The notes: generated by a model from the sequence alone, not told the origin. Counted from the stretch's first letter, positions 19,510-31,159 are shown. The stretch is DNA of 64,000 nucleotides from Talpa occidentalis (GCF_014898055.3 NW_023601543.1:9976440-10040439); one strand, 5' to 3'. Numbers and translations: made by a program.

Positions 19510-22500
19510 CTACAAAACCTCGAGGCTACTGGGGGGAGGAAGGAAGGGAGGGAGAGATGAAGCTAGGAAATCCAACACTTCCTGAAAGCAGCACCAGGCC
19601 AGGCAGACCCTGTTCTACCTTCTATTCTAGCTGGATAGAGATGTATTTCTTCCCGTTTTTCAATGATCTGCATTATTAAAGGCTCTGCACTCCTCCTGCC
19701 CCTCTTCCTGTTCAAATCCTCGTTCAGGCTCACGGGAGGAAGGCATCTTTCACCTGAATTTTCAGTAACCCTATCAAGGAAAGAGAAACCCAGGAAAATG
19801 ATCAAGGACCCTGTTTCTGCACATGAAATCGCATGACGCGCACCCAGCTATTTCTTCTAATAAAGAAACAAGTAAATTAGTTTCAGACTAATACTAAAAT
19901 TGGTTTCCTCCCTGCACAAAACCATGAAGATATTTATATATAATTTATCTTTCTAAGTTGTCATGTGGCAAAAGACCACTTGCTGTGCAGCAGGCTTCTC
20001 TTGCTACTTAGAGAGAATTACGTGATTAAATAGAGACCTGAAAAGTTTTGAACAAGCCCTGAAGAAGAAAAGGTTTCCTCTTCAAGCCTTAATGAAGTGA
20101 GCTCATTCCTCCTCCAACATCAACTTAGCTGTGTGTAGTTTGTTTTCTTGCGGGTTAATCACTGACCAGAGCCGCAGTGCGGACCACCAGTTCCCAATAA
20201 ACCATAAAAGGCCGATCAGCGGCCATTGTGCTTTTCTGTAGGGCTTAGCAGACAGCAGCTGAATAAACCTGTTCAAAGTCAGAACAGTCAAGCGGGCGCA
20301 GAGGCCCAACCAGTGCCTCTGGTGAATCCTGAAAAGCAAATTAATTTATTAGGACATAATTGATAGCATGTGCAAATACACTAGCCCAAGACTCCCCCAT
20401 GCTAATTTTGGCATAATTAAATATGGGGCAGTTTAATGAAGAGTGTTCCAGGAAAGCAACATTATGATAAATATCCAATTATTCCGTACTGTATCTCATA
20501 CTCGCCACGTTACATGCAGGCCAGTGCCTCTGCTTTCGGGGTTTAGAGGAAATCCAGAGGGAAAGAAAAGACCTAACAAACTGTGATTCCTCTGAATTAA
20601 GCTTTAAATAAAGGCTGTTGCAAGTAAAATGAGCCCAGAAAGAGAATTGCTTGAATATGCAGGCCAAGGAGGACATGAAATTTATCGGTGAGATTTTCAT
20701 GTAAATGCGCAAGTTCTTTCTTCCTTGGACAGTTTCACAAACTCTGCACAAACATTGTCTAAACAAGGGCTTCCCTTTTGAAAAAAAAAAAAATAGCAAT
20801 TCCACCTGCCAAGGTAAAGCCAGGACAGCCAGCTGCTGGGACGCCACCCGCAACCCCCAAACACCAGCTGCTATTTGTCCAAGCGCCTCTGGCCCGGGTT
20901 CCTGCTCTTTGGTTTCTGCCCTTTTCTTCAAACTTGCTTTGGAAAATGACCACCCCAAACCTCACTCCCCACACGCCCGCACCTGACATTCCTTTGCAAG
21001 CGCAATGCAGTAAAAACTCCATCAAAAGGTTCTGATGACCGTTGGCTACTGATGCCACAGGTTAGGAAAACAAAAAGGGGCAGAGAAGAGACATTCCCCG
21101 TCAGAATAGCACCTTGCTACCCAGCTCTGGTGACGGGGCCTTTGAATCTCCCGCATCGGTATGCACGCGGAATGTCAAATGTCCAAATTGTGCTTTTTCT
21201 CCAAAGGCTCTTTGCAGCAACCCTTGAAGATGGGAGGACGGACCCCTTTGTGCTTGTAAACAAAGGTAGCCTCCCCCATCGCCCCACAGTCCCTGACCCC
21301 TGAGGATGACAGGTGAGCGAAAGGTGTACATTCATTGACAGGGATTTTCTTCTGAGAAGTCTCAGGTCTGTGAGAGCGTTCATTGTCACTTGGAGCTGTT
21401 TCTCTTCTGGAACAGGAGCCTCTTCTAACACCTTTCAACTGCTTATCGTCAACTGCGCCATCAAAGGGCTCCTCTCTCCGAGTGGCTCGCTGCGGGCTGG
21501 TATGTGACACGGTCCTAAAGGCAGAGGTAACAGGAGGCTCCCCCCATCTGCTCTGGGCCGTTTCTTTTCTCCAGCTGGCATCAGTGTGTCATTTCTATTC
21601 TCCACACCCTCGGAGTTTCTGACAGCTAAAGCCGCCACATAAATGATCATTCTAGATGCGTTTGTGATGCGTGATATGCCAGAGAAAGCAACTAACATCC
21701 GAGTGACCCTCAGCCTCACTTTAGATTTTAGAACACGGGAGTTCGGGTGTGTATCCCCTATATGTTTTCTTTTGGGTCCTGATGGGTTTTCAGTCAACCT
21801 GAGGTTGTTTATTACTGTTTCGAGCCACGTAGAATTTCCACCAGCAGAGTTTGTTTTCAAGGCTGGTGGGATCACCCAGGGCCAGAGGCCCGACTGTGCC
21901 ATTTGGCTTTCGGAAGGCAGATAACTGTGCTCGATGTCCTTCCCAGAGACTTGGCAGAAATTAAAACCGAATTTTAATCCAACTGGCTGGCAATCTATTT
22001 ACATTTTACAGGGTAATTGAGAGTCAAAGATTGAAGGACACTTCAAAGGGAAAAAAACCGTAGGCACTCAATGACTTTAAAAAGAGACCTGATCCACGAG
22101 GCAACTTTTCAATGGAGAGCGTGGACCCACTGACCTGGGAGGGTGGTATCATCTGGGCAAGTCAGAGACTGGCTAGGAAAAGGTCGGAGACTCACCTGGC
22201 ACCCCAACAAGCCCTGGCTGCTCTGACGCAGGGCGCCAGGCCCAAGAGGAGCCACTGGGTCAGTTGTCCCTGTCAATTCTTGAGGCAGCTTTCTGGAGCC
22301 ACTTTATTCTCGAGAGTCTTGCCATGCAGATACCTTAAACTGGAGTTTTGCATGGAATTTGCTATTTTCGAGCAGTTTATTTCTCTCACCTGCATCCCCC
22401 ATGGGGGATGCACTGATTGCTTTAATTCTAACATTTGGAGTGGAACCCATTCATGAAACTTTCTGGCTGTGTGATTCAAACGAAGGCTTCTCTTTCCTCT

Positions 22501-24415
22501 TTTTGTTCTCACAAGAAAATCAATTCACTTGAAGAGCCTCTTAATCCCATTTTTGCAATCAACAATTGCTACTTGTATATCGCTCTAATAGATTAAGAAG
22601 TGGGATGATGCGCTTGTCTGGTCTAATTCAACCCTATTCAGGTAGCTTCAGCCCGAGGCACTTTGTAGTGCCAAGTGCAGAGCTCGACAGGAAGACTTTT
22701 GCTATCATAATTTCCTGTGGAGCTATGCACTGCCCCCACTGAGGAGCCTGAATGACTTTGAATTAGGCTCGACAACCACAGAGAGTCGAAACCCAGCAAG
22801 CAACAATAACCAAGTCTTTGAGCACGACTTGCATGGGTTATTTTTTTCTTTGCATTAGCACAGAAAGGAGGAATTTCAAAATGCACATCTATTTCAATGA
22901 CAGCAACCTGCCATAAATCAAGTGTGAAACAAAAGAGAAAACAGTTGAAGTGAGAGAGAAGTTGGAGTGGAGGAAAAATTAATCAAAACAGTTTTCAAAA
23001 ACTTCATCATTGGAGCCTGTGAAAATGTTCAGGCCTACACTATCACCATGACAACCCGGAGCAAGCCCATGTTGGATGACCACATCAGAAAGGGGGTGTT
23101 TTGTGAGGAGGAAACCCTGGCACATTCATCCTAAGTTCAAGTCTCACTTGTGAATGCCTTAAAAATCACAAACATAAACATGTAAATAGAAAAAAGCCAC
23201 CCAGCTCCTTGGAAGCTCTGGCAAATCTTGTGTGATTTTAAAGTTATCGTATTGTGAAGTCCGTCCTAAAGCACATGCGGGCATCGCCTCAGGTACGGGT
23301 CAGAAAGCACCGTGGCAAAGTATCAGCGCCAAGGAGGAAGGAAGCAAGCATGCATTAATCATTTAGCAGATTGCAAGTGCCATCCAAGCGGGAAGCTTGT
23401 TCTAAGGAAGGAAACTGAAATCTCAGTTCTGTTTGCTGGAACTCCTTAATTATGACCGACATGGCCCCCAAAATGAATTAAATCTAAATAAATATAGGTT
23501 TCTCTTCTTAAAACTTCCAATCCCTATTCCTACTCTTTTACCTTTCTGTGTTCAGAAAATAAAGAGAACAAAGAGGGAGCCCCACTGATTCAAAACTAGC
23601 AGAACAGCCAAACAACACAGCACAACTGTTCTCTCATGCATGACTGGGATTAGGATAAAAGCAGAAAAAGACTTCTGAGAAAAAGAAAACAACAAAAGAA
23701 ACAGGAGTGCTGACAAAACTTTTTTTCTTTCTATTGAGGCAAAAGAGAGGGAAAAAAGAGAACTGCTTTTTAAAAAAGAAGATAGAAGAAGAAAGATTAA
23801 CAAACAGAAGTGAGGGCTTTCACCTCCTGTTTTACTTTTAGCCCAATCTGGTCACAGAAACAAAACCCAGAAGGAAAGTAGTCGATAACCTGAGACGCAG
23901 CGGCCATCTCCTCGCTCCAGAAGAAACCCTGTTGGTCCAGGCCAACTTTTATGTCATCCGTTCATTATTCTTGCAGAAGGCCAGGATGTGGGACAATGTC
24001 TCCCGATCGGAATTTTCCCCTGCACAGTTAGGACAGGATGCGTGTGAATTCACACATTCTTCGACAGAGGGAAATCAGGGGAGGGCAGGGGAGCTTTGGC
24101 ATTTGGAACTCGCATTCACAAATTAAACATAATTGTTTAAAAAAGAGTGACCCCGGGGTCAACGCCACCAGCGTGGCATCGCTGGGCAGCCAGAGGGAGG
24201 GATTCAAAGCCCAGGCCACTGCGAACTTTGATTCAGGGCTCCTCACAAAGGCTTTCAGATCAGTCATATTCCGCTGCGACGCCCCGAAACCTGGTCCCCT
24301 GGAGCTTGCACAGATGTCATTAGAATTTAATGATTACAGGGCTAAGTAGCACAGTTTTTAATAAGTTCTCTACTTACAGCTCAAAGATTCTTACCACACC
24401 TTAAAATAGGGGGCC
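19510..24415. other. Repeat-free block, candidate conserved noncoding sequence
   Basis: About 4.9 kb in which I recognise no interspersed repeat, in contrast to the dense repeats on both sides. It holds homeodomain-type AT-rich motifs such as 'ggcataattaaatat' (about 20410) and 'taattatgaccg' (about 23447). The open frames (20479-20958 and 21435-21902 on the minus strand, others shorter) overlap each other on both strands with no recognisable domain. I therefore call it noncoding. It could harbour enhancers or exons of a gene extending outside the window. Confidence 0.4.
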
Positions 24416-24419
24416 GAGT

Positions 24420-24825
24420 CTATCCCCACACAACCATCACACATTTTGTTGTGTTGTTCTTGTTTTTTGTTTTTCTGTTTTGTTTTTTTTTTTTCAATTT
24501 ATAGCTCACACAGCAGCATTTTGTTCTTCCAAAATACATTTCAACCATGAAAGCACCAGCAGACTTAATGCCTGCTCCTGGGATCCTTAAATAAACGACC
24601 CTCACAAAACCTGAAAATTGAACAGAAGACGTCATGTTCAAGTAGAAGTTTCTATTGTCAGAAGAATATGCCTTTTATGTATATGACAGCATTGAAGAAC
24701 AAATATTGGTAAGTCACAGATGAGGTGATGAAGTTATTTTTAGATACGTAACAGTGTTTTCTCTCTCTTCTCCCCTCTAATACACTCAAACAAAAATACC
24801 TCACAGATCTATATACAGTTTGGGT
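24420..24825. other. Unassigned sequence
   Basis: Includes a T/G-rich tract (24440-24497). No repeat family or gene recognised. Confidence 0.4.
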
Positions 24826-24827
24826 GC

Positions 24828-24945
24828 TTAATGGAGCATCTACCCAGCACCTACGCTCTGCCAGGCACATGTGAACACCCTCTCTGACGTAAGCCCCCCA
24901 GGAACTCTGTGAGGGCCACATGAGCATGCCCAGGTTGGTACTATA
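24828..24945 (-). repeat. MIR element, antisense
   Basis: 'gcacctacgctctgccaggcac' followed by a 'caggaactctgtgagg' block follows antisense MIR. Confidence 0.5.
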
Positions 24946-24954
24946 AAATGCTGC

Positions 24955-25150
24955 TTCTGTTCCTTCATTAATTCAACCATTATTGAATTAGCATCGACTG
25001 TTCCAGGTGCTCTAAACTGCTAAGGAAACAATGACAGCCATCTAGACACAATCTCTGTCTTCCAATCTAGTGAGGGAAGGAGATAGTAACAGATGACCAT
25101 GCAAATAGTTAATAAGGTTCAGTTGTGCTAAGTGCTCCAGAGAAAAAGCA
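24955..25150 (-). repeat. L2 3' end, antisense
   Basis: 'attaattcaaccattattgaattagcatcgactgttccaggtgct' in pieces follows the antisense L2 terminus, then 'tctgtcttccaatctagtgaggg' and 'gtgctaagtgctcc'. Confidence 0.6.
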
Positions 25151-25580
25151 GGGCGCTCGGAGAGCTGAGTGCACCTACACCCCTAAGCTGGTCTGGTGTG
25201 AAAAACGAGGAGGCAACAGGGACGTGTGGTGAGTGCTCTTGAGAAGAGGGAAGGACGGTCAGACCCGAGCAAACCCTAGACATCCGACTGTACAATGGAG
25301 GCTGCCAGAGAGGAAGGGGGAAGGTGGAGAACAAAGTGGGAAGGGGGTCCAGTGGTCTGTGGGGGAAGACGATAGGAGCCCGGGGTGGTAACACACACCT
25401 GAGGAGGTGTGAACCCGTACTTCTGAATCATCCGTCATTGCAGACCAATCTTCCCACCATCAGAAATAATAAATTAAAAAAAAAGTGAGTCGGCGTGTAT
25501 GCAAAGAAACCTGAGGTATTCCAGCATCTACATGAGGAGAACAAACTGTGGACTCCAGTGAACTAAGTCAAGAGCGGCTA
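25150..25580. other. Unassigned sequence
   Basis: Purine-rich in part. A short A run near 25473-25483. No gene recognised. Confidence 0.4.
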
Positions 25581-25582
25581 GG

Positions 25583-25790
25583 GTCTCCCTGGTGGCAGAG
25601 GGCTAAGGGACACAGTGCTGTCAGACTATGGCCAACCTCTGCAGCACGAGTGAGATCCCCGGCCGGCCAGGGAGCAACCCACATGGGGCAGCAGACCTCT
25701 CTGGCTCGCCCACTGCTCCCCTCAGCAGTGTGTTTCAGTAGATCTGCCTGTTCTGCTCCCCACTCTCTCTGGTGAACCCTCTTACCCCCG
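25583..25790 (+). mobile_element. tRNA-derived SINE, copy 7, 3'-truncated
   Basis: Starts AGGGTCTCCCTGGTGGCAG and includes the CTGCTCCCCTCAGCAGTGT core. It stops after the 'ggtgaaccctcttacccccgc' block with no A-rich tail, so the 3' end has been lost. Confidence 0.85.
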
Positions 25791-25799
25791 CAGTAGATC

Positions 25800-26070
25800 A
25801 TGCAGGGCCAAATTTGCAGGCTGTTTGAAAATATTTTATTTGAAGTTCAGTGTGAAAATCTGAAATGTTTTGAAGCCAGTGATTGGTAGGACCAGATCGC
25901 CATTTTTCACTCCGACTGCTGTGTGGCAGAGAGAGGAGCAGGGCAGGACTGCCAAGGTGGCTGTGCGGCTGCTCATGCACAAGCAGGCCTGACTGAGGGC
26001 AGGTGGCGACTGGAATACAGCCTGAGCTCTTCTCGATGAGCCATAAGCCTAGGATTTGCATGTGTCTACT
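25800..26070. other. Unassigned sequence
   Basis: No gene or repeat family recognised. The frame 25798-26073 has no recognisable motif. Confidence 0.4.
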
Positions 26071-26091
26071 CAAAGGGGGTTTCTTTTTTTT

Positions 26092-26122
26092 TTTTATCGC
26101 TTCTTTTGGCTAAGATCAAGTG
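26092..26122 (+). pseudogene. RNU2: U2 snRNA 5'-end fragment (3'-truncated retrocopy)
   Basis: The bases ATCGCTTC (26096) then TTTTGGCTAAGATCAAGTG match the first about 33 nt of U2 snRNA, with CTCGG-region bases missing. The fragment is bracketed by a direct repeat of about 20 bp beginning CAAAGGGGGTTTC (26071 and 26123), i.e. a target-site duplication. It has no U2 body, Sm site or downstream element, so it is not an RNA gene. Confidence 0.75.
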
Positions 26123-26144
26123 CAAAGGGGGTTTCTTTTTTTTC

Positions 26145-26505
26145 TAACTCATACAAAGGCACAGTGTAGTCTAGAAGCGCCTCGAAGTGAAAGGACAGAG
26201 ATGAATGAGAAGGCCGTTGAAATAGTCTTAGTGATAATAAAACAATGGGGTCAGACTAAATCATCAGTGAAAGTTATGTTTAAAGCATTAGACTGAAACA
26301 TTCCTGGGGTCCTTGGTGTTTGCAGGATGCCAGAGCATTGACCAACAGATTCCTGCTTGCAAGGGGGAAGTGTGATTTCACAGCAGAGGCAGCAGGAAGT
26401 TCCCACAGGACCTCAGTGATCCATAAATCTTAACATCTCTAATGGCGCGCCAATCAGACATTAGGTGCCTCCTGAAATGCAATATGAGCTTACAACTTCA
26501 CCCAT
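26145..26505. other. Unassigned sequence
   Basis: No gene or repeat recognised. Confidence 0.4.
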
Positions 26506-26509
26506 GAGG

Positions 26510-26805
26510 ATTGGATTAGTTTGCTAGGGCTGTCATAACAAAATAGCAGACTGGCTGTTTAAATAACCAGAATTGATTTTCTCATGGTTCTGGTGGCTAG
26601 AAGTCCAACATCAAGGTGTCTCCTGGAGTTTCAGCCCTTGACTTGCGGATGGAGCCTTCTCGCTGTGTTCTCACGACATTTTTCCTCTGTGCATGATATC
26701 CCTAGTGCCTCTTTCCATTTATCCCTATCCCCTCCTCATAAGGACACCAGTCCTATTGGATGAGGGCCCACCCTAACGGCCCTATTTTAACTTCAATACC
26801 CTTTC
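26510..26805 (-). mobile_element. MaLR (MLT1-type) LTR, antisense
   Basis: 'ttagtttgctagggctgtca' (about 26517), 'ctcatggttctggtggctagaagtcc' (about 26581), 'cataaggacaccagtcctattgg' (about 26738) and 'gggcccaccctaacggcc' are the MLT1 LTR read in reverse. Confidence 0.75.
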
Positions 26806-27215
26806 TCAACTGGAACAAACAATACTGAAATTCATATGGAATCACAAAAGACCCCAAAAGTAGCAAAATCAATCCTGACAAAAAAGAACGAAGGGATCAC
26901 ACTCCCAGACCTCAAATTATACTATAAAGTCATGATAATTAAAACAGCCTGGTACTGAAACAAAAACAGAAACAATAAAATAGAACGCAGAGCCCAGAAA
27001 TATGAACAGCTAATCTATGACAAAGGAACCAAGAACGTAGACTGAGCAAGGGTATCTCTTCAATAAATGGTGCTGGGAAAACTGGAAAGTGGCATGCAAA
27101 AGAATGACATTAGACCACTAACTCACACCATACACAAAAATCAATTCAAAATTGATAAAAGATTGGATATAAACCCTGAAACCATAAAATACATAGAAAA
27201 ATATAGCTGATTTGG
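26805..27215 (+). repeat. L1 ORF2 fragment, sense
   Basis: 'cataaaattcatatggaat'-like opening, 'gggatcacactcccagacct' (about 26894), 'aaaacagcctggtactg' (about 26940) and 'tcaataaatggtgctggga' (about 27060) are the region just upstream of the ORF2 C-terminus. Both ends truncated, frames broken. Confidence 0.75.
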
Positions 27216-27427
27216 GATTGAGGATGAGTTCGGTTGACAATATACTCAAAATACCTTTGGGTGCAAGTGGACATACTCATTTGAAGGTCAGAGAAATTTG
27301 AGCAGATAGGGAAAATGACCACCGTTTCCATATAACCATCGATCACAGCTGGGGCAGGTTCGGGGTGGAGGAACTGCTTAGAGATGGGGGATAGAGGAGA
27401 AGCATAATAATAAAAAAAAATAGAAAT
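27215..27427. other. Unassigned sequence
   Basis: Short interval between the L1 fragment and SINE copy 8. Nothing recognised. Confidence 0.4.
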
Positions 27428-27443
27428 AGAAATTTACACTATG

Positions 27444-27762
27444 GGGCCTCCCCGGTGGCACAGTGGTTGAGCGCTGGGTTGCGAGGCTGCCCGCGGCCTC
27501 TGCGGCGCCGGTTCAATCCCCGGCTGCTCCCCGGCCACCGGAGGAGGGTCCCGCATGGCGCGCAGACCTCTCCTGCCGCCCGCTGCTCCCCTCAGCAGTG
27601 TACTTCGGTCCTTCTGCCTGCTCTGCTCCCCGCTCTGGCTCTGGTGAATTCTCTCACCCTCCCGCGCTTCTGACTGTACCCAGTGCTTGTATAAACAAAC
27701 AAACAAACAAACAAATAAATAAATAAATAAATAAAAACATGCCTCTATTAAAAAAAAAAAAA
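27444..27762 (+). mobile_element. tRNA-derived SINE, copy 8 (young subfamily)
   Basis: Nearly intact copy flanked by a perfect 16-bp duplication AGAAATTTACACTATG (27428-27443, 27763-27778). A-box-like TGGCACAGTGG and B-box-like GGTTCAATCCC are present. The tail is (AAAC)n then (AAAT)n and then the unusual tag AACATGCCTCTATT before poly(A), shared with copy 10. The frames on both strands here are SINE frames. Confidence 0.95.
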
Positions 27763-27799
27763 AGAAATTTACACTATGAGCTGACAAGAAGAAATCACA

Positions 27800-27950
27800 A
27801 TTTGACACACATTTATTGAGAATCTAATATGTGCTAGGTCATGGGCTTGCAAAGATGAATGAAACCTCGCCTCTCTTCTTGATTCTTCAATGTCTAGTCA
27901 AGGACAATTAAGTGATCAACAATCTGAGAACCCATAGAATGTGTCAAGGA
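27800..27950 (-). repeat. L2 3' end, antisense
   Basis: 'cacatttattgagaatctaatatgtgctaggtcatgggc' in parts and 'caaagatgaatgaaacc' follow the antisense L2 terminus. Confidence 0.6.
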
Positions 27951-28245
27951 CACATGAGAGCATGGCTAATTTGGCAGAGACATCTTAAAAATTAGAATTC
28001 CGAATCAAAAGTAAATTACTTGTAGTTATTAGAAATTGCTACATTTGGAGTTGATTTTTTAATAAATGAATTAATAAAATGCTATTAAAGCAGCCCACTA
28101 AAAATACTTTCACTGAAATGTACATAAGTGGAGCTCTTGTTCTTACCACCATAGATGTCATTAGTAACCCTAATAAAAGAACCTCAAAAGCTGCATCAAA
28201 TCATGAAATAAAAGGGGAAAAGGAGGCAAACCTGTTTGCTTTTTA
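27950..28245. other. Unassigned AT-rich sequence
   Basis: No gene or repeat recognised. Confidence 0.4.
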
Positions 28246-28258
28246 AGAAATACTCCAG

Positions 28259-28539
28259 GGCCTCCCTGGTGGCGCAGGGGTTCAAGTCTCAGTGCTATCA
28301 AGCTATAGCCAGCCACCGAGGCATGAGTTCCATCTCCACCTGGGAGCTGACCCACATGGTGCAGCAGACCTCTCCTGTCTTGCCAGCTGCTCCCCTCAGC
28401 AGTGTATTTCAGTCAATCTGCCAGTTCTGCTCCCCACTCTGTCTCTGGTGAATCCTCTCACCACCACCCCCACCCCCCACACCTCTGACGACTCCCCAGT
28501 TCTTGTATGCATAAATAAAATAAAAATAAATCTTAAAAA
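28259..28539 (+). mobile_element. tRNA-derived SINE, copy 9
   Basis: Starts GGGCCTCCCTGGTGGCGCAG and has the CTGCTCCCCTCAGCAGTGTA core and (AAAT)n tail. Duplications 'agaaatactccag' (about 28246-28258) and 'agaaatattccag' (about 28541-28553) differ at one base. Confidence 0.92.
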
Positions 28540-28559
28540 GAGAAATATTCCAGATCAAC

Positions 28560-28765
28560 ACATCCAAAAGGCATTTATGGAGTAACTATCAAATGGCCGG
28601 CACTGTGCTGGTTGCATTTTCACACCTGATCTCAATAAATCTTCAAAACGACTAATATAACAGGTTGCAGTTCCTATTTTTTCCAGAGACAACTGTGGCA
28701 AAGACCTGTGAAGAGGCCTCCCAGAGCACAGTCAGATAGCAGCCAAGGTTCTAAGAAGCCTCTTC
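28560..28765 (-). repeat. MIR element, antisense
   Basis: 'aaaaggcatttatggagtaac', 'ggccggcactgtgctgg' and 'cacacctgatctcaataaatcttc' match antisense MIR/L2-type ends. Confidence 0.5.
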
Positions 28766-28769
28766 TTAC

Positions 28770-30551
28770 TGAATTTGAACTCTAGGAGAGACGTATGTTA
28801 TTTAAAGAAACCCTGGGGCTAACTCTTTTTAGGGGAAGAATAACTTATTGTGGCACTGATCACGCCCTAAGTTACTCATTTTGTAAAGTTTGGGTTTTTA
28901 TATGGCAAATTTCCTTTAAGAAACAGTCACCTATATTTTAGAAGCCTTTCAGGAAGTAAATTGTCCCCTGAAATTGCTCCTTACTACTAAAGCTACATGA
29001 TTAAATACTCTAACACAACTCCTGGTTGTGGAAAACGGTGCCTCAGCAGCGCACAGATTACACATTCAGGGCCTGGGTTTTAAAATTTCCCCTGGTTTTC
29101 CAAAATAATTAGCTACTTATTATGTTATGATTTGTGAAATACTGACCTTTAAAAAAGTATATACAGCAGCCTTATGGGTTAGCTCCAAGATTTTAAAGGG
29201 CACCACTTCAATACCTCCACGAATCAGAATTCATGTAACACCAATAAATTCCCTAACCCTTTAAAAATGCTGGTGAACAATAAGTTTTAAGTCCATGACT
29301 TATTTTCCTTCCTTTTAGGCAATTAAATAACAGTCGAAAGTTAAAGGGGGGCTATCTTGGATCACACCAGTTCTACTCATGGCACATCACAGGAAAACAG
29401 AAAGGCATTTTTGAGACTAGAGCAGAGCAAAACCATCCAGCAGATGGGATCAGAACGGTCAGAGGCCAACTAACATCCAATATTTTCAGTCATTCGGTGC
29501 TTTCTTCGCGTACTATGGAGAAAAATGCAAACAAGTGTGTATTTTCCATTCAAAATATTGGCCACAAAGGTAGTATTTGAATTGTAATTGGTGCCCTATA
29601 TTTGGAGATTTGACCAGTTCTTAACATATACAATCCAACCAGAAAGTCCTCACTTTGTAAGACATTTGAGGTCTCTTTCCTGGTTTTTTAATACACTAAC
29701 CTTGATCATCACTGATGTCGTTTGGATGAGGCGCTGGGCTCGGTGAGGGGGTCCTTAGGTTCCCTCTGAGAAAAGTTTCAGCAGGGCTCGCCTTTCAGAG
29801 GCACATGGCGAGACTGCCAAAGAAATAAAAGCTTTTGATTATATCCAAGAGGGTTTATGAGACAGACAGACAGGGAGACGAAGACGCTTGCCAGGACACA
29901 AGCAGGCAGAACAGGTTGCCTTTTGCCAAGGCAGAAGTTGTCCTGGTGGAGCATTCCGCTTTGGGGGAGGGGTTCATTCTTTGGGGAATTGTTATCTATG
30001 TTAGATTAATTACTTCTAGGGTGTGACTAGGTTGGTTTGTGAGCACTGCAATACTCTATAAAGGTCCTTAATCTCCATATCCCCTCCGCGCCTCGGGATA
30101 CTTCTCTAGCCTCCCGATGCCTGCTATAGCAGTTGGGGCCTAAGGAGTTTTCTTTCTGTAGCTAATCTAGCAACTATGTTCATCATTTCTACCCCCACCT
30201 CCAGTTTCTGGTCTGGTGACGCCTCCATCCCAAATTTTGTACTCTGAGCCACCATCATCACTATTCTGCCATTTTCCACCCTTCTCATATCGTTTCTACT
30301 CAATGCATATGCATTTTGGGGGATGCTGGGAACCCAGGGACATTTATCATGAAACTCATGCAGTTTAAGTTTCAAGATCCATCACGGGGAGGGACAGCAG
30401 CAATGTGTTCACATGGTCATATGTTATTGTAAAATTCATAAAAATATCTTCATTATTTTCTTTAAAGACCCCTGCTCCCCCACCCCCCAACCCCCTTAGC
30501 CCCCCCCCCCAAAAAAATAAAAGATAAACTTTGTAGGCAGCACAAAACCTG
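28770..30551. other. Unassigned sequence
   Basis: No coding gene recognised. 29840-30115 has LTR-like features (CTCTATAAAGG near 30054-30064) but no paired termini could be fixed. A C-rich tract lies at 30471-30510. Confidence 0.4.
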
Positions 30552-30555
30552 GTTC

Positions 30556-31154
30556 TGTAACAGGGTGGTCCCCAGGAAAGGGGGAGGTTCCAGGTTCCCT
30601 GCCCCACCCAAATGGAGGGTGGAGCTGAGCAGGGAGAGGAGAAGTGCAGAGGAGACTGGGGAAGGAAGGAAGCAGGACGGAGCCAGAAGGAGACCTGGAG
30701 GAGGCACATGGAATGGAGAGATATGTAAGAAACTGTGCTTGCCTTTTGGTCGTAGACTGGGTGACACAGATGTGGGTGAGACCCGTGGGGAGGTGACAAT
30801 GGCAGCTTTTATCTTGATTTTGATTTTGCTCTTTTCCTTCCGGGCTTGTCTGGTTGTTTCTGACCCTTTTCTGTGGGTCCCCACTGGAAGGTGCTTTAGA
30901 TATGTGGCAGGCTTTGGGGCCTTGCTCTGGGCCGATCCCATATGGATGGGACCCACGAGGGGACGGGTCACTTTGGGTGCTTCATTTAGAAACTAGACTC
31001 TTTGCCTTTCCTTTCCTGTATTGTTTCCTAGTTTTATTAAAGTTCCTTCCCATTAAAGTCTCATATGTTTTGTGCTGATGCGGCGGATGGCAGAACCCAT
31101 TTAGAGTAGGCAGATTTGCAGGGTTTGGGCTGCCCCTCTCCCTGTCCTGTAACA
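30556..31154 (+). mobile_element. Solo LTR, second family (4-bp duplication)
   Basis: A 599-bp block beginning TGTAACAGGG and ending CCTGTAACA, with near-perfect terminal inverted repeats. The 4-bp GTTC flanks it on both sides (30552-30555 and 31155-31158). ATTAAA-type poly(A) signals occur near 31037 and 31053, about 100 bp before the end. TG...CA termini plus a 4-bp duplication fit a class I endogenous retrovirus LTR. No gag, pol or env sequence is present, so it is a solo LTR. The family name is unknown. Confidence 0.6.
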
Positions 31155-31159
31155 GTTCC

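Noticed and set aside
20479..20958. 159-codon minus-strand open frame in the repeat-free block
   Set aside because: No recognisable domain; overlapping frames of similar length lie on the other strand; no splice or start context supports it.
21435..21902. 155-codon minus-strand frame
   Set aside because: Low-complexity chance frame with no motif, and antisense frames overlap it.
26071..26143. Functional U2 snRNA gene
   Set aside because: Only about 27 bases of the 5' end are present; no Sm site, stem-loops III/IV, promoter elements or 3' box.
27434..27808. 124-codon minus-strand frame and its plus-strand partners, repeated at 33218-33574
   Set aside because: They are translations of the SINE; the same peptide appears at both places for that reason.
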